A program made the translations under genes and the position numbers. A stretch of DNA of 64,000 bases from Akebia trifoliata. Its lineage: Eukaryota; Streptophyta; Magnoliopsida; Ranunculales; Lardizabalaceae. Shown piece by piece: positions 27,472-40,100 of the stretch. Every line of letters starts with the position of its first letter. Positions within the stretch are counted from its first letter, which is position 1. The notes under the pieces were generated by a model that was given only the letters and a program-made list of their open reading frames with translations, was not told the DNA's origin and did not search any database. The stretch is from NCBI GenBank assembly GCA_017979445.1, contig CM030711.1:5921221-5985220 (forward strand), in the 5' to 3' direction.

Positions 27472-29344
27472 ACAAATGACCAAGAGGATCTCTTCTTAGA
27501 AGGGGAGATTTCTCTCATATGCTGGCAGGTTAGAGCTTGTCAAATCGGTGCTCCTTAGCATCAAAGTCTACTGGTGCAACTGCTTTATTCTTCCATCCAA
27601 GGCTGTGAAGGAGTTGGAAAGGATTTGTGCTCGGTTCCTATGGTCTGGGCCTGACAAGCAGAAATCAAATAGCGCAGTCAGTTGGAAAGAGATCTGCAAG
27701 CCGTATCTCGAGGGTGGGTTAGGTATCGTTAGCATAACGGATTGGAACCATGCTGCCATAACCAAGTATGTCTGGATGATAGCAGCCAACAAGGACTCCT
27801 TATGGCTCAGATGGGTAAGAACTCACCTTCTAAAGGGCAAGAACTTTTGGACCTTCAATATGCCAAGAGAGGCTTCTTGGAGTTGGAGGAAAATTCTCAA
27901 GGCGAGGGAGAAAGCTGGCCCTCTAATCTCTCACCTCATAGGCAATGGCCATGATACTAAGCTATGGGAGGACCCTTGGCACCCCTTAGGCATTCTAAAA
28001 GCCGAGTACTTGGCTGATTTTGAAAACGACTCCAGAGTTGGTCCTCATGCGAAGGTCTCTGCCATCATCAGAAATGGCAATTGGAGAATTCCAGCAGGTA
28101 GAGAAGCTTCATTCCAAGAGATTGCCCATTATCTCAATGAAGTTCCCATCCATCATGGCATAAAAGACATTGTAGTTTGGAAAGGAAAGTCCAATGGCAC
28201 CTTCTCAATTAATTCAGCTGTTAAGAACTACATGACTCACTCTATCTCGCCCATTTGGGCCCATCTTGTTTGGAGCAAAGCTAGAATTCCAAGACATAGC
28301 TTCATAGCATGGCTTGCGCTTAAAGGAAGGTTAAAAACATTGAGAAAACTTAAAGATTGGGGGTTAAGAGTTGAGGCTTCTTGCAAACTCTGTGGCAACC
28401 ATGAAGAAGACACGAACCACTTATTTTATGACTGCTCCTATTCTAGGCAACTATGGACTGAAATCCTTAAGAGATGTATGCACAATCGTACCTCGGGCAA
28501 TTGGGAAGAAGAGGTGATGTGGGCCGCATCTAAATTCAAGGGCAACTCAACCATTCAAGATATCAAAAGAGTTATTTTCTGTGCCTTCATCTATCATTTG
28601 TGGAGAGAGAGGTGCAACAGGATATTTCATAACAAATTTAATAGTCACAACTCTATTGTCTCTATGATCCAAGAAGAAATTCGGTTAAAGTTTGAAGACT
28701 CCTTGATAGAGATTGAGGATACAGACTACAATAGGCACTTCCTTCAAGCCTGGGAATTTAATGCGACCTTCTCTCAGCCGAGGAGAGTTTATTGCTCATG
28801 GCCAAAACCAGACATTGGCACGTGGGCACTCAACACTGATGGCTCTTACTCAGAATCTCGAGGTGGTCTTGGAGCTATCATTCGAGACCATGAAGGTATG
28901 ATAATTGCTGCTATTGCTCGCCGAGTGAACCCAGTCTCAATCATTTATCACGAAATACAAGCTATTCTTGAAGGGCTCAAGTTGTGTATCGCAAAAGGTT
29001 GCCTCAGCATTCGGGTTCAAGCAGACTCATTATTGGCTGTCAATATCCTTAACAACCGATGGAGTATTCCATGGAGTGTTATACACTTAGTCATTGCCAT
29101 TAGAAGGCTCCTTCCTAGTTTCCACAGGTACTCCTTCTTCCATGTTTTCAGGGAAGCTAACCAAGCAGCGGATTATCTTGCTTCCTCCCAAGACTCTATG
29201 GATTGTTCTGAAATAGATAGTGGAGTTCTCCCTTGTAATCTCGGTTCTATCATTGATAAGGATCGTAGGGGTTTTCCGTTCTTAAGGTTGTAGCTGGTTT
29301 GGGTCTGCCTTAACCCTGTTGACCTTTCAAAAAAAAAAAAAAAA
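27472..29344 (+). mobile_element. 5'-truncated non-LTR retrotransposon (LINE, L1-like)
   Basis: A 1.87-kb insertion ends in a 16-nt poly(A) tail (29329-29344) and is flanked by a perfect 16-bp TSD, GACTCATAATTTTAGA, at 27456-27471 and 29345-29360. It contains only the 3' part of the LINE pol ORF: thumb, zf-RVT and RNase H. Endonuclease and the catalytic reverse transcriptase core are missing, so the copy was dead on arrival, as is typical of target-primed reverse transcription. The exact TSD implies a fairly recent insertion. Confidence 0.92.
27548..29293 (+). pseudogene. LINE pol fragment: RT thumb, zf-RVT, RNase H
   Basis: An open frame of up to 581 codons. It starts inside the RT C-terminal region (LLSIKVYWCNCFILPSKAV) and contains a zf-RVT zinc motif (C279, C282, H291, C296 in the open frame) and an RNase H domain with the four expected acidic residues (D431 in NTDGS, E469, D493 in QADS, D542 in AADYLA). 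The first ATG/open codon is not a real start. The same frame reads back to the insertion edge but meets a TAG at about 27497, where relatives have Trp in the motif ISSWKGRFLSYAGRL. There is no RT active site, so it is not functional for transposition. Confidence 0.88.
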
Positions 29345-29360
29345 GACTCATAATTTTAGA

Positions 29361-32280
29361 GTGCTAATAATACGATAGACTTTTGGTGGACGTAGTTGCC
29401 GTGAGTTAACGCAGAAGGACATAATTTATTAATATATAAAAAATTAGAAAATTTCTCTCTTGTTAATTCTCTACCCACATATTTATTTTTTAGATTTTAA
29501 ATCTCAAAAATGATCGTTGGGCCCACATCGATTATCTTATTAACTACCCAACAACACAACATCTGAATTTCATGAAAATATTTATATTAAAAAATTAAAA
29601 TAGAATTAAAAACAATTATTTTTTGAGCTTAAACCATGGGATATAAAATGGACAGTTGCCAACCACCCACATTTTTAAATAAAATTCAACAAAGAAAAAT
29701 AACTATTTTTTTTTTAACTTTATATAATTTTATCCTCTACAACCCCATTTCATTGGATCATGATTTTAAATGTCACAAGATGAATAGACGTGAAAGTTTC
29801 TTTTTTTCATTATAAGGGGGGGTTAATGATTTTTTTTACTTCGTCACATGCAACATTCAAAATACTCTCCTGGCATGGCACTATAGATTTTATGACATCT
29901 ACACATCCCCATAAAATCTATGCAGATGTGTATCTCGAGGCATATAATCTATGATTCTAATCCATGCCACGTCCTGATAATATTTTGAGTCTGCCAGATG
30001 GTGAGTCAGGTTATCACGGCTCTAAACTACAGTGTGAACCGTTTGTTTAAGACAGCCTCAAACCCCCTCCACATTTTTGTGAATATTTGAGATACTCCCA
30101 TGCTATTGTTGACTTTGGTATACTTTAATTGACTCAAGAAAATACTTAAATACCCTTATCTTCAATTTGTAGGCAAAATCAATAGTGGAACCTAGGGCTA
30201 CAATTTGGGCAGGTTGGAGGGTAGACCCAAGCTGAACTCACTCTGAGCATTTAGCCTGATCTTATTAATCCAAACTCAACTCAAGCTTGAGCTTTTAAAC
30301 TAGGGTTGAGTTTAGATGAGCGAAAGTTAGAAAGTTTTAGATGGATTGGGCTCATTTAACAAGTCTAATTTTGTTTTTTTTTTTATTAGCGAAGAAGTTT
30401 TAGATCTTAAATAATAAATAATAATAATAAATTAAAAATCTATAATTACTATAAAAATATTTATATATTATTATGCAATTTCAAGTTCAGGATGAGCTGG
30501 GTTGCTCGAACCCCTCCACCCAAATTAAGGTCGGGTTGAATTTTCTAATTCAGGCTCAACTTATGTTCTACATAACTTAGTCTAGGCTTGTCCAACAATC
30601 AGGTTGAGCTTAGGCCAACCTACCCAAGTTGCAATCTTAGTGGAAGCTCGCGGAGACCACTACATAAAGAACTTCCCTTCTTTTTTAGTTTTCTTAGTGG
30701 GATCAAGCCAAACACTTGTTTCGAGAAAGGTGAGTTATAGCCTCTACATCAAGGGAATTGAGAAATTTTCACGAAGACTTTGAGTTAATTTGAATATTTG
30801 AATTATTTGATTTATTAGATCTTAAATTTTGATTAGCTTTGTTTTTAATTCACAAAACATTGGAATAATGAATCCAGTAGCATATTACTGCTAAAAGCAG
30901 AACATCATATTTCTTCTGAAAAATCTCCTAATTATTCCAGAGCAACTAGAATGAGATTTTTTTTAACTGAAAAAATTATGTTTAGATGTGGGATATATAG
31001 ATTATTTTAACAACTCAATCATATATGATGGAATCATCAAAGATTTGATATTTGCTTATAACTCACTAAAAGTTTGGAAAGCAAAGAGAAGGTGTATACA
31101 AACGAGATATCCAACAAATATAAGAAAAAGGATGGAATGGATCCTTTTGCATTTTTTTTATATCCCAAAGGGTCGTTTTGCTCAAATGGATTACTACATT
31201 AGCAATCCAACACTCTAAATTTCATCGAAAAACTCAGATCCAAATTTTTTTTTTCATAAAACAATTTCTTGTGGGCTTGATCGAAGGTTTTGAAAATGGA
31301 TGGCTACCCAACTTCCACCTAAATCCAAAATTTAAAATTAAAATTAAAATTAAACGATAAAAAATAACTTTTTTGAATTTTATTTTTCAAAGTTCATAGA
31401 ATTTTGTCCTCTACAACCTTGAAGCATTGGATCATGTTTTTTGACGTCACAAGGTGAATCCAAGGATCCTTAGTAAGGCTAGTCGGACTCTTTTAGTGAA
31501 TAAGTACAATCAATATGAGATAGTTTCATCCCAATTTTTTTTCCCTTAGTCTAGATTTCTGCAAAAATTAGAAGCCAAAAGCTGGGTAACTTTGAATTTT
31601 ACCGAATTTTGGATTTGATTTTTGTTATAATCTAGAAGCCAACTTCATACCAAACAAGATTTTGACTCCCAAAAATGTTTTTGATGGATGGAAAGCTAAA
31701 ATCTACACCTCCCAAAAGCTCCTCCCAATGCTACTCTGGATCCATGGTAATGGCTCATTATGGGCTTGGGCCTTGACAAGCAATGTATAGTGTGAATTAT
31801 GGGAGTCAACTTCAATTTTCTTGCTTTTGCAGAAATAATTTTGCTGGGACAATTTGTTCAACTTGAATTGATTGGTCTAACTTTTCATGCTTTTATTCTT
31901 TCTTTGACTATTCTTATTTTAATCAGTCAACCTAAGAATTAAAAACACCATTTTTTTCCCCTTTTGGGAAGCTCTCTCAAGAATTCAACAATTTACAATT
32001 AAGACTCACATAAACATCCATATCTGTCACTTCATTCCCATCAGATAGCAATCAAAAGTTTTTTTTAAGGGCAAAAGTGTTTAATTTGGGACTTCAAACC
32101 CACATCAGATGATGATAAAGTGATGGAATTAGACACAAAGTCACTGTAAATAATCCAGAGCTACATTTTCCATCAAGGCATGTGTCAAATATTATTTTCA
32201 CTTTTTAACTGAATTATTATAAAGATTTGTGGTCGGCTAAACAATTTTTTTTTTTAATAATCAAATACCCCTGTAAATAG
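29361..32280. other. Intergenic region with decayed repeats
   Basis: No gene. A degenerate member of the 9-bp-TSD MITE group lies at about 29830-30035 (right end GTTATCACGGCTC; inner TGTATCTCGAGGCATATAATC). About 30190-30640 is unassigned. Segments near 30060-30170 carry the diffuse repeat with GTGAATATTTGAGATAC. Confidence 0.4.
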
Positions 32281-32317
32281 TGGACCGCCCCGCATCTGAG
32301 CTTTGTCTAGTCTTGGA

Positions 32318-32440
32318 GCATGTGCAACGCCCGCACATTACACGTGTCAGGTAAATGAGGATGCACCCTCGCAGATGGCCTTTAAGGAATTAGTGCTTAT
32401 ACTAGGTATCGAACTCACGACCTATCCCTTGAAGTTTGTC
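32318..32440 (-). repeat. SINE family B fragment
   Basis: On the minus strand it carries the box B-like GAGTTCGATACC and the body GTGTAATGTGCGGGCGTTGC, matching the better copy at 58421-58668. The box A region is weak or missing. Confidence 0.5.
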
Positions 32441-32543
32441 TAAACGAATGTTGATGAGCACTAGTCAATGAACTTTCAGAGTTTTACAGATTTTGATCTT
32501 GATCTTGGTTTGTGTTGTTATTGCGATCCATCTTGTATTTTCA

Positions 32544-32700
32544 GAGTTGTGATGATATGACGCCCCCATTTGACACACACCCCCATCAGAAAATCATAGA
32601 TCTTTTGCCTCGAGATACATAAGAAAAATATTTATTATTATACATATCCCAAGACAAATGATGGGTGTGTGTGTGTGTGTGTGTTAAGAAAATCATTAGA
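32544..32700. mobile_element. Degenerate MITE of the 9-bp TSD group
   Basis: The left end GAGTTGTGATGATATGACGC matches the terminal repeats of the copy at 47818-47991. The inner CATAGATCTTTTGCCTCGAG pairs with ATCCCAAGACAAATGATGGG. It contains a (TG)n run. The right end is eroded and no TSD is seen. Confidence 0.5.
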
Positions 32701-33159
32701 CTGATGTCATGATGCATGACCTCCTCAACGACCCTTTGATCTAAATCTGCCAAGTTTTCCTTTGGTCCCATTCTTCTCTCACCGACCAAAGAAAAGTAAC
32801 ATAAATGTCCTCATTTTCAAAATTTAGTTAGAAATCCTTACTTTTTCTTCCAAAATTTGTGGTCTTCAAGTTCTGTAGTCAATATTTTTAATTTATTCAA
32901 TCTCATCTTTAATCATTTTCAACATTTTCTCAGTCCCTTCTAGAAAATCCTTAATTTTTCCATTCAAAATGCCATCCTCTTCTACGTTTTCAAAAATCAT
33001 ATCTTATTCTTAAGGTTTGAAGATTGAAGTACATAGGCTTTTTAAGGTTGACAACACGAGAACAAAAAATTTATCCAAGATGATAAAGGTGACTGATTTT
33101 GATAAGAAAAATCAAGGTTTATTTGTTTTTTTTTTTTAAACTAGAGTTGAAAATGAGAG

Positions 33160-33400
33160 GTATTTTTGTCATTTTAAGAATTTATTAGAGATGTCATCAG
33201 TTTGAAAATACATGGAGTATTTCAAATATTCACCAAAACATGGAGGGTTGAATCTAAATAACCCAAAGTTTACCTTAAATAATGGGAAATGGAATGGACA
33301 TCTGGACCATTATGGTCGTCATCAGGGGCATATTTGTCCAACGAAAGGTTAATCCGGATGCAGCAGAAATTTCGTTAAGATTTAGGACCTCTTTGTCTTT
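33160..33400 (+). repeat. Direct repeat shared with the MRK1-like upstream region
   Basis: It shares CATCAGTTTGAAAA, CAAATATTCACCAAAAC, GGGGCATATTTGTCCAAC and AATTTCGTTAAGATT in the same order with 35900-36090, which is just upstream of the kinase gene. No ORF. Confidence 0.6.
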
Positions 33401-33599
33401 TTTTATGGTGGTTGTTGAAGCGGCCCGTTGTCTCATTATTTTAAAATTTGAAGTCATATTTATTTCATGTTTTTAGGAAGAATTATATATGAGAATTTAT
33501 AATGGCACGCCAAGTAATTCATAAATTAATAAGTTAGATATTACACACCACCATAAATCTATAGACACACAATCATGTTCTAGGTTTTCTTAGAAAAAG

Positions 33600-33660
33600 T
33601 CTAAGAGACGAAACCTTAAAGAGAAAAGGAGAGGTCTTCAGTTCAAAACCCCCTTGTTTG
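33600..33660 (+). mobile_element. SINE family C, left half (split)
   Basis: GAGGTCTTCAGTTCAAAACC is a box B-like segment homologous to the copies at 13268 and 63395. The remaining body (TTATTCCGGCTTACC, GGGTATTGCATGTA) resumes at 35186-35300, after the hAT element. Confidence 0.6.
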
Positions 33661-34164
33661 CGGGGGCGGAGCTAGTAAGGAGGTGGTGAGGGCAATTGCC
33701 CCTATAAAATTTTGAGACATCCCTATATTTTCAACTAATTACATGTCCCATTTGTCCCCGCATCCTCATCTCCCTCCAATTTTTGCACTCCCCTTCCTTT
33801 CAATTTTTTGTTGATGACATTGCCTCTTGACCATAGTTAGTATATTCACAATTAATTTGTGAATTAGACGTATATTACTCTTTCCGATCAGAACTGCTGT
33901 TGGATTTAAAGATTCAAATTAATTTGTGAATCTTTGAATCCCAACGACTAAATCACGATTTGTATGTATATTCCGTAAGTATTTTATTAAAATGTGTTGT
34001 ATTTTCCTATTATCACTTCAAAATTCAAGATTCAAGAGAAGGTAAAAAAAATCCTAAGTTAAAAATTGCCCCCACCGACCCACCGTGAAGTTTACTTGTT
34101 GGCCGTCTATCGTCCAGTGAAATTTCTGTCTACTTCCCATTAATAACTTTTTAGGAATGACAAG

Positions 34165-34201
<37 letters not shown>

Positions 34202-35177
34202 CCCGTTCGGCACCCTAAGTTTTACCACACACTTTAACAAACGCGTTTTGTCCTACATGGGTTAGAAGTTTCGGAATGGGCTGATTTTTGGTGAGGATGA
34301 TCTCTATGGTGAGGAGATCATCCTCACCAAAAATCAGCTCATTCCAAAACTTCTAACCCCAACAAAAATGATGTACAAAAAATGGACGGTCCACAATTTT
34401 TCAACTTATAAACATGGGGCTAAACATTTCGGAATGGGCTGATTTTTGGGGAGGATGATCTTCTAATCATAGAGATCATCCTCACCAAAAATCAGCCCAT
34501 TCCAAAACTTCTAACCCATGTAGGACAAAAAACGTTTGTTAAAGTGTGTGGTAAAACTTAGGGTGCTGAACATTTCCCATATATATAAATTTAATTAGGT
34601 CATGGAACATGATGATTTTGACATTAATTAGTATATTATATATGATATTTTTCATTTACATTGATTATTAGATGGATTAAAATTAAATCTTTAATTGCGA
34701 ATATATATTTTATTGGATGAATGTAATTGTGGATTGTTTATTTATTTACTTAAGATATTTTTAATTTAAATATTGATAATTTGATTAGTATATTAGAATT
34801 GTTAAGTCATATCATGTGTTATATATATCCGAATTTTTAAAATTATTGGATCCGAATCATTCTTGAATTATTTCCATATCTTATTTTTACCGTCTTGCAT
34901 TTTTTTTGTCGAATTTTCAAGTGAACCGATGCATCATTATTCCGAATGGTACCCGATTTATTTCCGTACCATTTTTTTCCTTGTCCACCGAATTGCTAAC
35001 TATGCTCTTGAGTAAGCCTTTTCATATACTAATTGGAAATGACCTAGATATCATTTTCTTCAACTTCTAAATAAAAACCTCAGGATCTCTCCCTAAAACT
35101 ATTTATCTTCAAGTTCTTCAACTATACAACTAATCATAGTTTGCCCCCACTATAAGTAAATCCTGGCTCCGCCCCTG
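33661..35177. mobile_element. Non-autonomous hAT element, Tip100-like
   Basis: The ends CGGGGGCGGAG and (minus strand) CAGGGGCGGAG match the 11-bp inverted repeats of the Tip100 class of hAT transposons. The flanks are a perfect 8-bp TSD, CTTGTTTG, at 33653-33660 and 35178-35185. Subterminal GGGGGCAA-like stretches are mirrored at both ends. The 1.5-kb interior has no transposase ORF, so it depends on an enzyme supplied elsewhere. It carries the palindromic MITE at 34198-34578. A smaller relative is at 61849-62064. Confidence 0.85.
34198..34578. mobile_element. Palindromic MITE in a TA microsatellite
   Basis: The left end GGGTCCCGTTCGGCACCC pairs with the reverse complement of the right end, GGGAAATGTTCAGCACCC, and the pairing continues through most of each arm. 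Each arm also contains its own hairpin (GATTTTTGGTGAGGATGATC against GATCATCCTCACCAAAAATC). It is flanked on both sides by ATATATATA. It is inserted in the hAT element 33661-35177. No coding capacity. Confidence 0.85.
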
Positions 35178-35299
35178 CTTGTTTGTCATTCATATGGATT
35201 TATTCCGGCTTACCTATTATGTGTGATTTTGTGGGGTATTGCATGTATTTAGGAGATTTGGACGAGATATCAAGAAGTGGGAGTGAATAATCGTATGTT

Positions 35300-35900
35300 C
35301 TTGTGGCACCTTCTAACACTTATTCTGCAACTAAAAGAATACTAATAAGGTTCATGGCTTAGATTAGATTAAAAATTAAAAGAGTCATGGTGGAGTGACA
35401 CAAATGAAGACACCGGGGTGACACAATGACGTGGTGGTGTGTACATTACCGTAGATACTTTTCCGCAAGATACGAGTAAAAAGTATCTACAGTTATGTGC
35501 GTGCCACCTTGTCATTTGTGTTACCCTTGTATTTTCGTTTGTGTCATTCCAACATTTCCTTAAAAAAATTTAAATTAGATCTAATCATAGGATTTGAAAA
35601 TGCATGACGATTGAACTCTCAAATTTAAATCTATTGATTTTGTTGTTTTAGCCATGTGGAGCTCCATCGACAGAAGAAAAATGCTACAAATAAATTAAAA
35701 TGACCTAAATACCCTTATGTTAAACCTTGATTTTCTCATAATTAATCATCTTCGAAGTCTAACCTTGAAATCTGAACAGGACTTTGTGGAATGTAAGTGT
35801 TTTCTACAATCGTCAAAATCAAGAGATTTTGGCTAGAGGTTGAATACGATGTTATTTAAATAAATTTTTATCTCATTCTTCTGAAGTAGACCAAGTTCAA
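35300..35900. other. Intergenic upstream of the kinase gene
   Basis: No gene. A short inverted repeat is visible at about 35385-35560 (GGTGACACAATGACG-TGG and TGCGTGCCACCTTGTCATTTGTG, GTAGATACTTTTCCGCAAG and GAGTAAAAAGTATCTAC), which may be another small MITE. Confidence 0.35.
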
Positions 35901-36090
35901 GGGGGTCTATCATCAGTTTGAAAACACAAGGGTATCTCAAATATTTACCAAAACCAATAGCCAATAAAATACAAGAAATGATACAAAGCGACCATTATTG
36001 TAATTATCAGGGGCATATTTGTCCAACTAAAAGTTTTGTCGTTGAACCGGTAATTTCGTTAAGATTAAGAACCTCTTCTTGTCCATGTAA
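35900..36090 (+). repeat. Direct repeat partner of 33160-33400
   Basis: Shares ordered blocks with 33160-33400, including GGGGCATATTTGTCCAAC and GTAATTTCGTTAAGATTAAG. It lies about 1 kb upstream of the kinase ATG and so may border the promoter. Confidence 0.6.
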
Positions 36091-37124
36091 CAGCTCGCTT
36101 AGCTTTGTTTGTTTGTTTGTACTTTTGTAGTTGTGGTTGGAGACTCGGATTTTAAAGAGAGCATCGAAGCATTTGAGTCCGTCCACGCGCGCTTTTCTCT
36201 GACGTCTTCACCCACTTGCACTCGCACGCGCACCGTCTTCTTCTTCTTTGCCAAACTTTTTCTTCTTAAATCTCGTCCACAAAACCCTAATTTTCCGCCG
36301 CAACACCTTATCCAACTTATCTGCTGATGTCCACCTTGATGTCATCCCTTAGGTTTTAATCCCTCTCTCTCGGTCTCTCTCTATAGTAATTTGTTCTTCG
36401 GTCAACCTTCAGCCTATCTCTATCAATTTATATCTATCTTACGTACCTTTCTTTTTTTCTCCATTTTGTGTAGACTATCCAAGATTTTTTTGGGGGATTT
36501 TGTTTGGTTTTGATTGACGTAGGAGGTGGGTTGTTTGATTTTTATTTTTAAAATTTAATTTTTCGTCGTTATAGGCTTGAATTGGATCGTATTCTTAGAG
36601 GTTTTATCAGATTTTAAAAGTAAAAGTCAGTGGTGGGAATTTAAGGTATTTAAACCACTAAAGGTCAAATTTTTATTGTTCGGGGGTGGTGGGTGGTTTT
36701 GAATTTTCTTATTTTCGAATTAATTTTGTGGTTATAATTATAGTTTGGGTATTCTATGGTCAATTTTGGAGGGAATTGGAACTGGGTTTCAGATGTTTAG
36801 GGCTTTCTTGGGTCAATTATGTGTTTTCTTTTTTAAACCAATTGTTTCTCTATAGAGATAAGAATTTTAGTAGTAAGGTTTTAGTTTGGGAATTTGAAGG
36901 CAGAAAAGGTGGGATTTTTTCCTGTGTTTTTCTAGTTTGTTTTAGCTGATTCCATGATCAAAATTTGAGATTTATTTTAATTAGATATTTAGATCCTTCT
37001 CTGTGAACAAAGGATCCTTAATTGGATTAAATTTTGTTGATTTGGTTGATATAATTGACTTATTTGTTGGTTTGAGTTTTGGGTTCTGTGGTATTTGAAG
37101 ATTTCCCTATTGAAGTTTTACAAA

Positions 37125-40100
37125 ATGGATTTGAGGACTCATGAAGAAGATAGAAACATTGGGCCAGCCAAGAAGGTTGATATCGAAGAAGGGGAATTTG
37201 GTTCAAAGGTTAAGGGTGTAGGAAGTATTAGTAACAAAGATGTGTTTTTAAGAGCGGATAAGATCGATTTGAAAAGCTTGGATATGCAGCTAGAGAAGCA
37301 CCTGAGCAAGGTGTGGTCAAGGAACAGGGAGGCCCAAAAGCCACAAGAAGAATGGGAGATTGATTTGTCAAAATTGGATATAAGAAATGTTGTAGCTCAT
37401 GGGACTTACGGTACGGTCTACCGAGGTGTTTATGATGGTCAAGACATTGCAGGTAACTAAACTTTTCTTCCTTGTTACCCTATATTTAGTTCATTTTAGT
37501 TGGATCTTCATGATTTCATTTTTAGGCTCATTGTTATACAATTTTTATAATGTTTGATTCCAAATTATGCGGATTGACCATACCCTCTTAACATACGGAT
37601 GTTTCTTTATCTAATGGTAGTAAATGAATGGGTTTGGTTGGATATCCTTATCAAATAATTGAGCAATGGATTGAAATTATTATTTGTCTCTACATGTTGC
37701 AATTTCCATCCGGACAATTGAATGGAGGACCATGATTCATTCTGCCGGCAACAATTTTTTTTGGGCTATGGATTTCCATGAAATACTTTGTATATCTTTG
37801 AGTTGTGTTTATGAATCCTCGGCAAGAAAGACCTGTGATAGGGGGTCAGATGAAATTACATATGTTATTCTTCTTAGAAATGCTATTGATTTATTCATGA
37901 AGAAAGCATCCCGAGCTTACACAATTAGAAAATCTAGCATGTTAAAAACAAGCAAACTTCATTAGTTGTCATTGAATTTATCCGAGAAGCTGTAACTTAA
38001 CAAAGATGCACAGACCATCATACTTTGCACACTCAATAGTTGATGTTTTTACTGGGTGGTTGGTTTGTGTTATTGCTAATCTTTCAATTTGTTTTTCACT
38101 TTACCCACTGTTTCTTCTGATTTTTAAAATTAAAATTCCGCATTAATGTTTATCTACATAGGTATGACTCTATATGTCATAGGATTCAATAGTATCTTTT
38201 TTGGTGGTTGTATATCTGTGTCTCAATTATGAACAGATTCTATGGTCTTCGAATTCTTTTAACAAATTACCAACTACGAGTTATGAGTTATGTTTTTATT
38301 TTATTTTATACTTTCTTTCTTTTTTTAATTCTTATGCTTGGTGAGACATCATTAATAATTATGCAGTTGAAATTTAGTTTTGAAATTGGTGTTACTAAAT
38401 CCTTCCACAAAGCTATAGCTTACTATTTTCTCAATTATACATTAGTTGAATTATGACTTATGTCGTGGTCATTATTTCAAATCAGTAATTCAAACATTAC
38501 ATATCTGATTGTTCCACATGGTTAATGTCTATTTCTTATTTTAAGCTTCCATATGTTTTCCACAACTACTATTTTTTGGCAGTCCCTTTCATTAGCGTGA
38601 ATGAAAACTCGTCCAACTTATATTGGATTCATTGAGTCAAATCGGTTTAACCTTTCATGAATTAGTACCCCAAAGATTTGGGGTTGGCTAAACGAATCTT
38701 GTTCCTCCATTCCACTTTGTCCTGAGCTATGTCTTTTGTTATTGAAATTGAATTCATATCTTCTTTCATTATTTCAATCCGCATTATTTTGGATCTTCCT
38801 TTTGCTCTTTTTATGACCATCTACTTGAATATTTCTTCTAACTAGGGCTACAATTGGCTTTTGTTGAGAATGCTCAAACCATCTTAGGACTTTCTCTAAG
38901 TTTATTGCTGATTGTAACTACTACTACATTTTCCTGAATGCGTTTCCATGTAATTTTATCTTTCCTAGTCTTTCCACCAATCCATCTCAACATCCTCATC
39001 TTTGCTAACATGATACTTATTGACTGCCTAATGTTCAACTCCATTAAGTTTAGTTGGTCTTACTATCGTCTTATTAAATTTTCATTTTAGTTTAATTGGT
39101 ATTGTCTGTTATGTATCACTCTAGAAGCGTACCTCTACTTTAACCATGCAGTTATGATTCTATGGGAATATTTTTTTTTCAATTTTTCCATTTGTATGTA
39201 TAATAGTCCCGAGATGAAGAACTCATCTCCTTGAGTTATTTTTAGATCATTAATTTTTTTCATACATTCATCCTCTTCAGTGTCAGTCCTACATTTACAC
39301 TCCACATACTCAGTCTTGGTTCTACTTATTATAAAATCCTTGGACCCACTATCTCTCTTTATAATTCTAGTTTTGTGTTGGTTCCCTCTCTAGTCTCATC
39401 AACTAAGAGTGCTTCATCCGCAAATAACATACACTAAGATACAAGCTCTTTATCGAGTAGTTACTTCATATATAGTTAGAGCAAACAAATATGAATTCAA
39501 AGTTGATCATTGATGTAGACCAATTGTAACAGGAACTCATTCGTTTCCTCTCCAATTGCCCACACATTATTCACACCCCGTATACATGTAGTTATGTTAA
39601 TGTGTCCAAACAGAACTCCCTTCTTTCATAATACCCACCAAATTAGCTCTCTAGGTAATTTGTTGTATGCTCTCTAGAGTTATTAAAGATCATATGAAGG
39701 TCATCATTTGTCTTAGTAGAAAGATTGTCTTGGTGGTTGATCTACCCCGGCATTTTTCGATATAATTTTTTTTTTTTCTTAACTTATGTTCAATCACTCT
39801 TTCTCATAGTTTTGTAATGTGGCTTATCAGATTCATAACTCAATAATTGATACAACTCTAAATGTCTCCTTTAAATATAAGTATTACAATGCTTTTCATT
39901 CCATTCATCCAACATCTTTTTTGGCTTTAGACTGTTATTGAATAACTTCGTTAGCTAGGACAATCCAAAAATTATCATGCATTTCCATATTTCTATCAGA
40001 ATACCATTTGGTCCTAAGGCCGACCCTACTTGTTTTCATCTTTGCTGGGGCTGTTTTCACTTTTGAAATCCTGATTCTATGGAAATATCAAGTATGTGTG

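Noticed and set aside
36109..36949. ORFs upstream of the kinase start
   Set aside because: Phe/Cys/Leu-rich translations of pyrimidine- and T-rich leader and intron sequence; no homology and not in frame with the kinase.
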